Part shown: piece by piece, positions 32,319-40,161 of the stretch
How the letters are laid out: each line of letters opens with the position of its first letter
Position numbering within the stretch: the first letter of the stretch is position 1
NCBI GenBank assembly: GCA_004297555.1
Contig: SCSV01000286.1
Location: 1-64,000, forward strand
Length of the DNA stretch: 64,000 nt
From: Salinibacterium sp.
Lineage (GTDB): Bacteria; Actinomycetota; Actinomycetes; Actinomycetales; Microbacteriaceae
Direction of reading: 5' to 3'
Made by a program: the position numbers and the translations under genes
Notes under the pieces: generated by a model
What the model saw: the letters and a program-made list of their open reading frames with translations, nothing else
Database searches by the model: none
Told to the model about the DNA's origin: nothing

Positions 32319-32820
32319 CTTCGATGACCCAACCGCACTCGGTGCAGCTCCAGCCGATGGGCTTCAGCTCGTAGCGCTCGTTCCACTGGTAGTGAAACGA
32401 GACGCAACGGGAGTTTTTGAGGACGCAGGCAGGGCTCATACTGCCGTGCTTGAAGCCAATGCGTTGAATGACGATGAAACGGTAGTACCAGAGGACGAAG
32501 CGGAAGCGGAGACGGGGAAAGAACGTGGTCAGCTCGAAGCGAACGCGCTGCTTGAAGTTCCACCAGCCCCACCAGCGGGTCGAGAACTTGTCGAGCGCGA
32601 TTCGGAACTCGTGACACTCCTGGTGCAGGTGAATGGGAGTGACGCAGTTGGGCAGGGGGCAGACGAGAGCCCCATCGCACTCGTCACAGTTCAAGTAGGG
32701 ATGTGGAAGTGGGGACGTCGGTGGGAGAGGTGCGTTGATGCCCATGCAGTGTGGGCATGCTTGTCCCGGAGGACGACCGTGCGCGCAGCCGAGCACGGGT
32801 GGTATCGCAGGTGACGTCAC
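32281..32820 (-). CDS. Cys-rich hypothetical protein
   Basis: 179 residues from a GTG at 32820 that overlaps the previous stop (GTGA). Cys pairs at the N-terminus (QACPHC, CDEC), in the middle, and at the C-terminus (WSCTECGWVIEGDW). The centre is aromatic and basic (RFRFVLWYYRFIVIQR), possibly membrane-associated. No family recognised. Confidence 0.58.
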   Translation of the reverse strand: MTSPAIPPVLGCAHGRPPGQACPHCMGINAPLPPTSPLPHPYLNCDECDGALVCPLPNCVTPIHLHQECHEFRIALDKFSTRWWGWWNFKQRVRFELTTFFPRLRFRFVLWYYRFIVIQRIGFKHGSMSPACVLKNSRCVSFHYQWNERYELKPIGWSCTECGWVIEGDWREMQKEIGR

Positions 32821-33128
32821 TCGGTCTCTCGCTTGTGCTCACGCAGCGTGGAGATGAACGCTGAGCGACAGGCGGCGGTGCAGGCGGTCACCGCTGCTCT
32901 CAAGTCACCCCTGCACACCGGACCTTGAATGCGAGGGTCGCGCTCGTCAATCTCGAGTTCCTGAACGAACTCGATGAGCACGTCCAGCTCCTCGTTGAGG
33001 TGCGCGTCGAAGAACAGCTGCACCATGGTCGCCTTGTTGTGGTTTGAGGCATCTGAAGCCAGGATTTTCCTGACGAGGTCGAGGGACGAGATGGCTGCTT
33101 CGGGTACCTTCGCGGAGGGGCCGGGCAT
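32817..33128 (-). CDS. small helical protein
   Basis: 103 residues from ATG 33128 (TGATG). Acidic helix LNEELDVLIEFVQELEIDER, then a Cys-containing segment CRGDLRAAVTACTAACRSAF. Unrecognised. Confidence 0.57.
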   Translation of the reverse strand: MPGPSAKVPEAAISSLDLVRKILASDASNHNKATMVQLFFDAHLNEELDVLIEFVQELEIDERDPRIQGPVCRGDLRAAVTACTAACRSAFISTLREHKRETE

Positions 33129-33421
33129 CAGACTGAGCGCTCCACGCGCAGAACCCCGCGTCGTTTTTTCGTGATGGGAAGGCGACCAATGAAACGGAGC
33201 CGGTCCCACGGGCGCGGAAACTCTCCACACAGCGTTGAGGTCCACAGAAATTCTGGTGTCACGAAGAAGGTGACGGTCTCTCCGGTAGTATGGTCCAGAA
33301 ACGAAAGGTCGGCCTCGGTGGCCCTACCTTTCTTGTCGAAGAGCATTCCCGACCCGTCGAACTCGTAGTGCGCGTAGCGCTTCCACTTGTCACCTACAGC
33401 TTGTCGTCGGAGACTGTCCAA
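33128..33421 (-). CDS. small hypothetical protein
   Basis: 97 residues from a TTG at 33421 with GAGG upstream; overlaps the helicase end by 28 bp. It has beta-rich content (YAHYEFDGSGMLFDKKG, TVTFFVTPEFLW) and a basic end. Function unknown. A dyad-like TGTCAC-N7-GTGACG falls inside its coding sequence. Confidence 0.5.
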   Translation of the reverse strand: MDSLRRQAVGDKWKRYAHYEFDGSGMLFDKKGRATEADLSFLDHTTGETVTFFVTPEFLWTSTLCGEFPRPWDRLRFIGRLPITKKRRGVLRVERSV

Positions 33422-34980
33422 AGGCCGACCTCTTCAATTCTCGATGCGCGCGCCTCCAATCGTGCGACCAAGTCTGCGAGTGATTGTTCTTCGGAGACAG
33501 TCTCCAAAAAAGTGACATTCTGCGCAAGAGGCTTGAGCATCGATGACAGCGCGGCGGTACTTTCGCCTGTGCCGGCGATGCCTTGTGCCTGTACCAGCTT
33601 CTCGTACTGCCGCTCGGCAACCACCTCGTCAGCTCCTCCCTCGATGCACAGGTAGTAGATGGACACCGGCCGTCTCATGTTCTCGGGCTGACGTGCCGGG
33701 TCGATTCGACCCTCGCACTGCAGCTGCTTCATCGGTCGCCAGTCGAAGTCGCAAAAAATCATGCACGCGGCGCGCACCAGCGTGGCTGATTCGTTGACCG
33801 CGTCCATGGTGCAGACCAGAACGGGACACGACGAGGGAGCCTTGCCTTCTAGTGCGGGAACTTCATCGTCACGCTTCCAGCGCTCGATGACTTCGTCTCG
33901 CTTCTTGGCGACCACGTCACCGGTGGCAAGGAGCGCACCGATGCGAAGATTGGCGAGGTGAACCATCAGTTGCCGCGCGTGCTCGCGCTTGTACGTGTAG
34001 ATGACGACCGGCTCACCCAGCTCTTCGGCCAGCTCGGCGGCGTACTTCAACTTCTGCTCGGCGCACTTGCGCAGGGCCTCGTCGATGGTGCCGCCCTCCT
34101 TCATCTTGGCCACTTTGGCCGGTGACACCCTGAACGCTTCGCTCTTCGGGGAGAGGCGCTTGAGGATGCGCTGGACAGCCGGCAACTCGCCGTATGCCTC
34201 CTTGACGCTGCGCGAGAGCATGAGAGAGGCGGTGTCGTCTATCAGCGCTTGCTTGTACTGTGGCCCCATGAAGTCGCCGACGATGCGCCCGAAGCCACCG
34301 TTGGTGACGTGCATGAAGAAGTAGCGGTCAGCCCACCTGCGGAAGCTTCCCGCGTAGCCCATCTTGCACGTGTCGAGCAGGTTGTAGAGGTCCTTGGGCC
34401 GATTGTGGACAGGCGTCCCGGTAAGCAACATGGTGACGTTGGACTTCGCGACCAACGGCCTGACTGCTTGCGAAGTACGAGTCGAATAGGTCTTCAGGCG
34501 ATGTGCTTCGTCACAGATGAGGCTGCCGAAAACGATTCCGTGCGCAATACTTGCCTGCAGGAGCTTGGGTACGCTCTCGAAACTCACAATGGGGAAGTGG
34601 TGCTCGGCGTTGGGGACCTCACCCTTCATCACCGGCAGCCACGTGTCGAGCTGGCGCTTCGAGAAGTCCTCTTCGCTCTCCCCTCTCCTACGGTACTTCG
34701 GTTCGTCGTTGCAGAGCACCGCAGTCTTCGCTTCGGGCCACACGCGCGCGATTTCTCGTCTCCAGTCTCCACGGGAAATCGCGGTGGTGATGATGGGCGT
34801 GACATTGCCGTCGTTGTTCCGTTCCGCGCGTAGCTTCACTGCAGCAAGTGCTTGACAGGTTTTTCCAAAGCCTCGGCCATCAGCGAGGATACGCCCACGA
34901 TGGAAGTCAGGCGGCTCGCTCAAGAACTCCGCACCAGCACGCTGATAGGACCTCAACTTCCACTCGTCCATCCAGGTCAT
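33394..34980 (-). CDS. SNF2/SF2 DEAH-box helicase
   Basis: 528 residues. SNF2-like SF2 ATPase: RSYQRAGAEFL at the N-terminus, Walker A GRGFGKT (35-41), DEAH (157-160) in LICDEAHRLK, motif III LTGTPVHN, and C-terminal LQCEGRIDPARQ (motif VI). Phage SNF2-type helicases act in DNA recombination or branch migration and often sit by replication genes, as here. ATGA couples it to the 252-aa gene upstream. Confidence 0.88.
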   Translation of the reverse strand: MTWMDEWKLRSYQRAGAEFLSEPPDFHRGRILADGRGFGKTCQALAAVKLRAERNNDGNVTPIITTAISRGDWRREIARVWPEAKTAVLCNDEPKYRRRGESEEDFSKRQLDTWLPVMKGEVPNAEHHFPIVSFESVPKLLQASIAHGIVFGSLICDEAHRLKTYSTRTSQAVRPLVAKSNVTMLLTGTPVHNRPKDLYNLLDTCKMGYAGSFRRWADRYFFMHVTNGGFGRIVGDFMGPQYKQALIDDTASLMLSRSVKEAYGELPAVQRILKRLSPKSEAFRVSPAKVAKMKEGGTIDEALRKCAEQKLKYAAELAEELGEPVVIYTYKREHARQLMVHLANLRIGALLATGDVVAKKRDEVIERWKRDDEVPALEGKAPSSCPVLVCTMDAVNESATLVRAACMIFCDFDWRPMKQLQCEGRIDPARQPENMRRPVSIYYLCIEGGADEVVAERQYEKLVQAQGIAGTGESTAALSSMLKPLAQNVTFLETVSEEQSLADLVARLEARASRIEEVGLWTVSDDKL

Positions 34981-35735
34981 TTGGACAGCTCCTTCCTCGC
35001 GTACTTCGCAGCCATCGCGGCGACAAGCTTCAAGCTCTTCTCAGTGGCTTTGAACCACCCTTCGCGCTCGGTCCGGTACGGCGACAATTTCGCTCTCGCC
35101 TGTTCCTTCGTGAGGTCCGACACGCCAAGAAGCAACAGTTCCTCGTTGCCACAACGTTGTGCTGGAGCAGCAGTGCTTCCCACCCGAATCTGATTCCTTC
35201 TCTCGTCCAGCCCGAAGAAGGCCATCAGGCGTTCTCCGGTCCAACCGTACTTCCTCGGGGTCACCCACGGCATTCCGAGTTCAGCAGGTGCCTTGAGGGA
35301 AGACCATCTGAAGTCATCGATGGAGAGCTTGACCTCTGGAGGGAGGAGAGCCGTAACTGTCCTGAGGATGTCCTCCTGGGCCACCGGACAGTGAAATGTG
35401 AACGTGGCATACGGTGGGTCCTTTCGCGTAAGGCGCTTCCCCGATTGGACGCACACCCAGAAGTACCCTTGGGCGTACGCAGCACGAACACAGACCCTCC
35501 AGGCTTCTGAGCCGTCGAACGCCATTCCCCAACTGAGCCCCTCGCTGAGATTGGGCGTCTTGAGTGGGCTGTTTTTCATCAACCCCTCCCACCCGGCGTG
35601 GCTCACACCGAAATAGGAACGAGGACGTCCCAGACGCCCGTCGGGAGGGTAACCGTCTTGAGCCCACTGGCGGAGTCGCTCAGCCGGCGACAACTTCCCT
35701 CGAATGTGCTTCAGCATCAGTTGCTGTGGTGTCAT
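34977..35735 (-). CDS. hypothetical protein
   Basis: 252 residues, unrecognised. It is mixed alpha/beta with a basic C-terminus (EKSLKLVAAMAAKYARKELS). GAGGGGACTCC precedes ATG 35735, and the large palindrome at 35757-35834 ends 22 bp upstream of the start. Coupled to the SNF2 gene by ATGA. Confidence 0.6.
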   Translation of the reverse strand: MTPQQLMLKHIRGKLSPAERLRQWAQDGYPPDGRLGRPRSYFGVSHAGWEGLMKNSPLKTPNLSEGLSWGMAFDGSEAWRVCVRAAYAQGYFWVCVQSGKRLTRKDPPYATFTFHCPVAQEDILRTVTALLPPEVKLSIDDFRWSSLKAPAELGMPWVTPRKYGWTGERLMAFFGLDERRNQIRVGSTAAPAQRCGNEELLLLGVSDLTKEQARAKLSPYRTEREGWFKATEKSLKLVAAMAAKYARKELSK

Positions 35736-35756
35736 GGAGTCCCCTCTAGTGCGGTT

Positions 35757-35834
35757 GAGTGTAAGTAACTAATCAAGTACTCTTATATACACGAGTGTGT
35801 GTATATGGAAATACTTGATTAGTTACTTACACTC
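35757..35834. repeat. perfect 23-bp inverted repeat, AT-rich, with inner stem
   Basis: Arms 35757-35779 and 35812-35834 (GAGTGTAAGTAACTAATCAA... and its exact complement) with a 32-nt loop that itself folds through ATATACAC/GTGTATAT. It is far more AT-rich than anything nearby. The right arm contains the stop codon of the DUF3987-like gene; the left arm ends just before the next gene's ribosome site. No T-tract follows on either strand. It could be an RNA-processing hairpin, an attenuator, or a DNA cruciform/replication element. Confidence 0.85.
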
Positions 35835-37022
35835 ACCATCGCCAGAGAGGGCAGATACCGTCACCTCTCCGTCGGTGCCCTCTCCCAGCTTCACCATCTT
35901 GGCGTCCTCGAGAGAGTTGATGCTCTTGCGGACCTCGTCACTCTTCAGTGCACAGCCGCGCATGACTTCGGACCAGCTGCACTTGCCGTCGTGACGGATG
36001 ACATATCGATGAATGCGCTTGGCGAGCCGGTCACCTTCAAAGTCACCACGGCCGCGTGCGAAGCATTCGTCGATGACCTCGGGGACCTTCTTCCACCATG
36101 CCTCCATGAGGTAGTCGAGCGCACGTCGAGTAGCCTTCTTGCCGATGGCCTTTGCCTCGGGGTTCTCGTCAATTTGCTCGATGGCCGAGAGCTTGTGCAG
36201 GTGCACTGATGCGCGAGCGAGGCTCATCTTCAAGTTCGGCTCTTCCGGTGGACGCGGGAGCTTGTCCACCACCTTCAGTGCGGCATTGTCGTAGTCGAAG
36301 AGTGGGCGTTTCAGTTTCAGCTGATTGTTGCGCCATCGGCGCATGCAGCCGTGAAGAGCGTCCGCGTGCTTCAGGTACTCGGCTTCAGTCGGAGTGCTAC
36401 CGCGCTTCATCTCCTTGGTGCGCACTCCGTGAATCAACATGCAGCGCGAGAAGAAACCACCGAGCCAGTCTTCCGCAGTCGACATTGTCGGCAACAGCTC
36501 GATGGCCACCCCACCCAGCATCGAGATGCGCGGCTGCGGGATGGTGAACTCACTTTTGGCGAGGGCACGCTTCTTCACCGCAGGAACGTCGAACAACTCC
36601 ATCAGCAGGGGCTTCATGCTGATGGAGTAGCTTCGCTCGTACTGCGTGAGCATCAGTGCGAACTCGCCGGCCACGATGATGCCGCTCGCGTTGTTCTCCT
36701 CCTGCTGGTGCCGCTTGCTGAGCCAGCCGAGCAGACCTTCGGGACTGCCGTCGGTGGGTGCGTCGATGGTGTCGTCGACACGGCGCATGACCTCGTGGGA
36801 CATGGAGATGGCTGTCGTCTTCCGACTATCGCCGCTGTCACCGACCAGCAACACCCAGGTGTTGGTCCACCGCGGAGGCACCCCACCCGCGAGAACACAA
36901 CGGTATTTCCGCCGAGTGAGCAGAGCACCGAAGGCTGCATACGCACAAGCCGGGTGGAAGACCTCGGGGGCGTCGGTGTGCTTCGCCATCGACGACTCGT
37001 ACGACCGCAGAAACAGGCTCAT
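35823..37022 (-). CDS. DUF3987-like primase/helicase-type ATPase
   Basis: 399 residues from ATG 37022, preceded by GGACGGAC; the track TTG start at 37106 is less likely. FHPACAYAAFGALL, then a P-loop LLVGDSGDSRKTT in which the Gly before Lys is Arg, ASGIIVAGEFALML, and SMLGGVAIELLPTM match the DUF3987/YfjI-type ATPases found at phage replication loci. The C-terminus has a winged-helix pattern (CSWSEVMRGCALKSDEVRKS). Probably a replicative helicase or loader. It is the first gene of the minus-strand replication block. Confidence 0.72.
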   Translation of the reverse strand: MSLFLRSYESSMAKHTDAPEVFHPACAYAAFGALLTRRKYRCVLAGGVPPRWTNTWVLLVGDSGDSRKTTAISMSHEVMRRVDDTIDAPTDGSPEGLLGWLSKRHQQEENNASGIIVAGEFALMLTQYERSYSISMKPLLMELFDVPAVKKRALAKSEFTIPQPRISMLGGVAIELLPTMSTAEDWLGGFFSRCMLIHGVRTKEMKRGSTPTEAEYLKHADALHGCMRRWRNNQLKLKRPLFDYDNAALKVVDKLPRPPEEPNLKMSLARASVHLHKLSAIEQIDENPEAKAIGKKATRRALDYLMEAWWKKVPEVIDECFARGRGDFEGDRLAKRIHRYVIRHDGKCSWSEVMRGCALKSDEVRKSINSLEDAKMVKLGEGTDGEVTVSALSGDGECK

Positions 37023-37287
37023 GTGTCCGTCCGTGCAGGGAGACGTTGGTAACCGAACTGCTACAAAGCGACTGCCACCAATGTCACGACCAAGAAACTG
37101 CTGCAAGCCTCTTGGTCCAGAAAATGTGACACCGCCTTTCTTGCTCTTGCGTAGGTGAGCAGTCCCACATACCGTTCATGGTATGAAGACCGAAGAAGAG
37201 AAGAAGGCACCGAACCTGCACTCGCGCGCCAGTCGTACGAAGGGTGGACGTGGTGTCCCCCCGGCACGAGAAGCAGAGGAGTCGAGG
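37023..37287. promoter_or_regulatory. divergent control region
   Basis: 265 bp between the minus DUF3987-like gene and the plus XRE regulator. It contains TGTCACATTTTCT as a half-site on the minus strand (37131-37119), a short dyad CATACC-N6-GGTATG at 37168-37185, and an in-frame ATG at 37183 lacking a ribosome site. This is a natural site for autoregulation by the XRE protein. No clear -10 box. Confidence 0.45.
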
Positions 37288-37521
37288 ATGCACTTTCCGA
37301 AAATCGCCGCACTGGTGAAGAAGACGCGCGCCGAGCAGGGCGTGAGCCTTCGCGAGCTGGCGCTCAAGACCAAGTTGTCCCACCAGCAGATTCTTCGCGT
37401 GGAGCGCGGCATCTGCTCCGTGGAGTCTGCGCTCGCGGTGCTCAAGGCGCTGGAGGTTCCGAAGGTCACTCGCGCGAAGGTGGTGACCGGCGAGATGTAC
37501 CGGCTGGCGATGGCGAGCTGA
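37288..37521 (+). CDS. XRE-family helix-turn-helix regulator
   Basis: 77 residues from ATG 37288, which has AGGAG upstream; the track start at 37183 has none. The classical five-helix XRE domain is visible: FPKIAALVKKTRAEQGVSLR, ELALKTKLSHQQILRVERG and SALAVLKALEV. It likely binds an operator as a dimer, perhaps in the adjacent divergent region. Phage repressor-like. Confidence 0.8.
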   Translation: MHFPKIAALVKKTRAEQGVSLRELALKTKLSHQQILRVERGICSVESALAVLKALEVPKVTRAKVVTGEMYRLAMAS

Positions 37522-37787
37522 TGGGTGCGTGGAACACGTGCAGCTGTGGCCTCGTCTGCTCAGACCTCACCGAGCTACAGAATCACCTCAAGGAGTTCCA
37601 GTCTCATCACGTTGGAGGGACCGTGCCGACGACCGAAGCAGAGCTGCACCGAAAGGTGAAAGACCTCGAGGCCAGGGTGAAGTCACTTGAGGACAAGCTG
37701 GTCGACCAGGAAAAGGAACTGTCTGACCTCTACCGGCGCTTCGGCAGGCTCGGCCGAAGAACCGGTGACCTCTTGACTCTGCGGTGA
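37521..37787 (+). CDS. small zinc-finger/coiled-coil protein
   Basis: 88 residues from ATG 37521 (TGATG with the XRE stop). The N-terminus CSCGLVCSDLTELQNHLKEF followed by QSHH looks like a C2H2-type finger, and residues 40-75 form a coiled coil (RKVKDLEARVKSLEDKLVDQ). It may dimerise and bind DNA or the XRE protein. Confidence 0.62.
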   Translation: MGAWNTCSCGLVCSDLTELQNHLKEFQSHHVGGTVPTTEAELHRKVKDLEARVKSLEDKLVDQEKELSDLYRRFGRLGRRTGDLLTLR

Positions 37788-37808
37788 AGCAAAACGACGC
37801 GCGACACG

Positions 37809-37828
37809 AAAAAAAACCTCACAGGTGA
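37809..37828 (-). terminator. weak intrinsic terminator, minus strand
   Basis: On the minus strand CTCA-CCTG-TGAG is followed by G and T8 (37816-37809). The stem is only 4-5 bp. It lies 3' of the minus-strand gene ending at 37877, in an 89-bp convergent gap. Confidence 0.4.
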
Positions 37829-37876
37829 GTGCGTCGGAGTCCCATAGGTAAATAGGGGCTGTCGACGCCAGTCCCC

Positions 37877-38287
37877 CTACCGCCCACGCTTCACGAACAG
37901 CTCGCGTGCTTCGTGTGCCTGCTTCCACTCCTCGTCGGCTTCATCCTGCGTCCGGTAGAGCTTGATGTCCTTGCTGTACCTCAGCGCGTTCAGCTCCAGC
38001 GCCACGCGCAGGTTGCTCTTGTCGTTCGCGGTGAGCCATACAGGTCTGCGTGGCAGTCTCACCATACTGATGTGACCAACCCGTCCGTGCTCATCCTGTC
38101 GAAGCGCGCGCACGTCGCGCATGTCGTAGACGTTTTTGGAGAGCTGCGGCACCTTGCGCGCCTGAATGCTCCACCAGTTTCCTTCGGCATCGCGAAACAC
38201 TCCGGCATTGTCCAGAGGCTTCCCATCTCGCGTGTTGAACGCGAGCGGGAACGCGGTAACGCTGAAGTCGTCTCGCTCTGCGGTCAT
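37877..38287 (-). CDS. hypothetical protein
   Basis: 136 residues from ATG 38287 (ATGA); the track start at 38503 is a shadow. Contains FRDAEGNWWSIQARKVPQLS and a basic C-terminus. No family recognised. Confidence 0.6.
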   Translation of the reverse strand: MTAERDDFSVTAFPLAFNTRDGKPLDNAGVFRDAEGNWWSIQARKVPQLSKNVYDMRDVRALRQDEHGRVGHISMVRLPRRPVWLTANDKSNLRVALELNALRYSKDIKLYRTQDEADEEWKQAHEARELFVKRGR

Positions 38288-38676
38288 GCGTGCGCTTTCT
38301 TCTGAGTGATGCGACACTTGGTAGGAATCCCTGCCGCGTCGCGCTCGAGACGTTTCTGGTTTCTCACGTCGTACTGCACGGTGAAGCCGTAAGGTCTGAC
38401 AGAAAGTGGGCGCATCTCCGGGTAGACCGTGCTCACCAACGGTTGCACGAACGTGCGAACGAGGCGGGCGAGAATTTGCTGTGCCACACGGCTGCGCAGC
38501 CACTTTCCGTATTTGTTCATCGAGTTCGGTGGGCCGTCCTTCTCCAACGCGGCCAGGAGATGGAAGGTGGAGAGGTCGTACGATGGAATGACATCGTCAC
38601 GCACGAAGACGCCAGGGGTCACCTCTCTCCATCCTCTCCACGCACGCGCACTCTGTTTCTTGGTGACCTTCGGCAT
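38284..38676 (-). CDS. basic hypothetical protein
   Basis: 130 residues, basic at both ends (MPKVTKKQSARAWRGWREV ... RITQKKAHA). Unrecognised. Its start is only 18 bp from the divergent gene at 38695. Confidence 0.58.
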   Translation of the reverse strand: MPKVTKKQSARAWRGWREVTPGVFVRDDVIPSYDLSTFHLLAALEKDGPPNSMNKYGKWLRSRVAQQILARLVRTFVQPLVSTVYPEMRPLSVRPYGFTVQYDVRNQKRLERDAAGIPTKCRITQKKAHA

Positions 38677-38694
38677 GCGCGCTACCCTACCACC

Positions 38695-39039
38695 ATGGCC
38701 ACGAATGCGTCTTCCTCTCTCATCGACCTCATCCGCAACGGTGCCTCGTCCCCCGATGAGGTGGCTGCGAAGCTGGTTCCCTCCATCTGGGACACGGTGG
38801 AATTCCGTTCAGCCGCCACACCGCCCATTCGCGCCGCCATCGCGTACGACCCATATGGGCCGCCGTCTCCCGTCATGCAGTGGCTGCAGCCGACAGTGAT
38901 TCTCACTGGCAACGCGGGCCGAACGGTCATCCGTCCGTACGGAGGAACCGGTGACGGTCCCGACGGCACGCTGGTGTTCGCAGGCTTCTTCGCGGCCATC
39001 GTGGGAATCGGCTTCGTGCTTGGGCGCATCAGCAAGTAG
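38695..39039 (+). CDS. small C-terminal TM protein, possibly leaderless
   Basis: 114 residues. A soluble N-terminal part (SLIDLIRNGASSPDEVAAKL) is followed by one C-terminal membrane segment LVFAGFFAAIVGIGFVLGRI. There is no Shine-Dalgarno; instead TACCCT lies 6 nt before ATG, with TTGGTG 17 nt further upstream, suggesting a leaderless transcript. Function unknown. Confidence 0.6.
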   Translation: MATNASSSLIDLIRNGASSPDEVAAKLVPSIWDTVEFRSAATPPIRAAIAYDPYGPPSPVMQWLQPTVILTGNAGRTVIRPYGGTGDGPDGTLVFAGFFAAIVGIGFVLGRISK

Positions 39040-39048
39040 CATCAGGCC

Positions 39049-39342
39049 ATGGTGGTCAAAACGATTCGGGGCGAGGTCTACAAGCTGGTCGTGCTCCACA
39101 TTCTCGAGGCACACTACGACTCGAGCGATGTGACCTTGAATGTGTGCCTGAGCAACACCTTCAAGGGCGGGGACCTCGTGATGTACGACGCCAAAGGACG
39201 CTCTCCCGTCTACCGAATCAAGCAGTGTCACGGACGCTTCATCGTCCACCGCGGACGTCACATCCACCGAGCAGAGGGCATCACGCACGGTACGCGGGTC
39301 AACCTGATTCTGTGGTGCAAGCAGCTCAAGAAGAAGAGATGA
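39049..39342 (+). CDS. minimal 2OG-Fe(II) oxygenase core
   Basis: 97 residues that match the catalytic core of 2-oxoglutarate/Fe(II) dioxygenases: HYD (H22, D24) in AHYDSSDVTLNVCLSN, FKGGDLVMYD, a distal H73 and R83 in HRAEGITHGTR followed by VNLILW. All iron and 2OG ligands are present, but the usual flanking helices of a 180-220-residue enzyme are missing. Substrate could be DNA bases, protein or a small molecule. Confidence 0.68.
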   Translation: MVVKTIRGEVYKLVVLHILEAHYDSSDVTLNVCLSNTFKGGDLVMYDAKGRSPVYRIKQCHGRFIVHRGRHIHRAEGITHGTRVNLILWCKQLKKKR

Positions 39343-39506
39343 GATGGGTACGCGTTCCACATCTAGATGGAAAAAAGTCCTTCGCGTCGACGGCAAGCTG
39401 GCATGGCGGTGCTCTCATCTCCATCGGACCCAAGGTGCCGCTCGCGTCTGCGGTCGAAGCATCAAGGTCTTCGTTCCATCTGGGGGCAGAGTTCGGATTC
39501 AAGTAG
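39339..39506 (+). CDS. 55-aa hypothetical protein
   Basis: Starts at ATG 39339, overlapping the oxygenase stop (ATGA). MRWVRVPHLDGKKSFASTAS then ALISIGPKVPL. Too short to be certain; the coupling supports it. Unrecognised. Confidence 0.5.
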   Translation: MRWVRVPHLDGKKSFASTASWHGGALISIGPKVPLASAVEASRSSFHLGAEFGFK

Positions 39507-39513
39507 AATGCGC

Positions 39514-39539
39514 TTGACCCTGTCACGTAAAACGTGACA
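39514..39539 (+). promoter_or_regulatory. TTGACC followed by TGTCAC-N7-GTGACA dyad
   Basis: TTGACC (39514-39519) and the perfect dyad TGTCAC GTAAAAC GTGACA (39521-39539), about 90 bp upstream of groES. The dyad would overlap the spacer of a promoter using TTGACC as -35. No strong -10 seen. The remainder to 39627 holds no gene I can support. Confidence 0.58.
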
Positions 39540-39627
39540 AGACTCTTCGCCATCGTGAACGCGCTGACGAGCGGACAACAACTTCGGTTGCTCATCGTGG
39601 CGCTGACCATCTCCAAGGAGCACGCAC

Positions 39628-39894
39628 ATGGCACGCATCCGTCCTCTGCACTCGAAGGTCCTCATTCGCCGGAAGGAGGGCGCCGGAAAAGTGGGCCGTA
39701 TCCTCATTCCCGAGAACGCGAAGGAAGTGCCCTGCGAGGGTGAAGTGTTGAGCGTGGGAAATGACGTCAAGGAGTTTGGCGCTGGTGCGGTCGTGCTCTT
39801 CAGCAAGTACGCCGGCACCGAGGTGAAGCTCGAAGACGGTCTCGCGCTGATGATGAATGAAGAGGATGTGCTCGCGGTCGTCGAGGAGCGCTGA
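39628..39894 (+). CDS. groES: co-chaperonin GroES
   Basis: 88 residues aligning over their whole length with Cpn10: IRPLHSKVLIRRKE, GRILIPENAKEVPCEGEVLS, a mobile-loop region, VVLFSKYAGTEVKLEDG and EEDVLAVVEE. Phage GroES works with host GroEL to fold virion proteins (as T4 gp31). CAAGGAG precedes the start. No GroEL gene is in this window. Confidence 0.92.
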   Translation: MARIRPLHSKVLIRRKEGAGKVGRILIPENAKEVPCEGEVLSVGNDVKEFGAGAVVLFSKYAGTEVKLEDGLALMMNEEDVLAVVEER

Positions 39895-39895
39895 G

Positions 39896-40159
39896 ATGTC
39901 AGTCGCTGATGAAGCTCATAAGCTGTTGCTTCAACAGCTCTCGTGGGAGAAATTGGAAGCTGCCAAACCCATCATCCGCGAGCAGCTCTCTAACGCGAAG
40001 CCGAAGATGTCCGCGGTAGAGTTCGAGGTGGTCTCCGGCATGGTGAACCGCGTGCTCAAGGTCGACTCGAAGGAGAAGTGGGACCGGCTCTCATTATTCG
40101 CCTGCACCAAGGTCATCGAGGCTTTCGACGCCATCATGAAGTTCGAAGAAGGGGGCTGA
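39896..40159 (+). CDS. small helical protein
   Basis: 87 residues from ATG 39896, one base after the groES stop. Helical and charged (LLLQQLSWEKLEAAKPIIRE). No family recognised; may be co-expressed with groES. Confidence 0.58.
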   Translation: MSVADEAHKLLLQQLSWEKLEAAKPIIREQLSNAKPKMSAVEFEVVSGMVNRVLKVDSKEKWDRLSLFACTKVIEAFDAIMKFEEGG

Positions 40160-40161
40160 CC

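Noticed and set aside
33257-33275. TGTCAC-GAAGAAG-GTGACG as an operator
   Set aside because: It matches the dyad spacing but lies inside the coding sequence of the 97-aa gene, encoding ordinary residues; may be chance.
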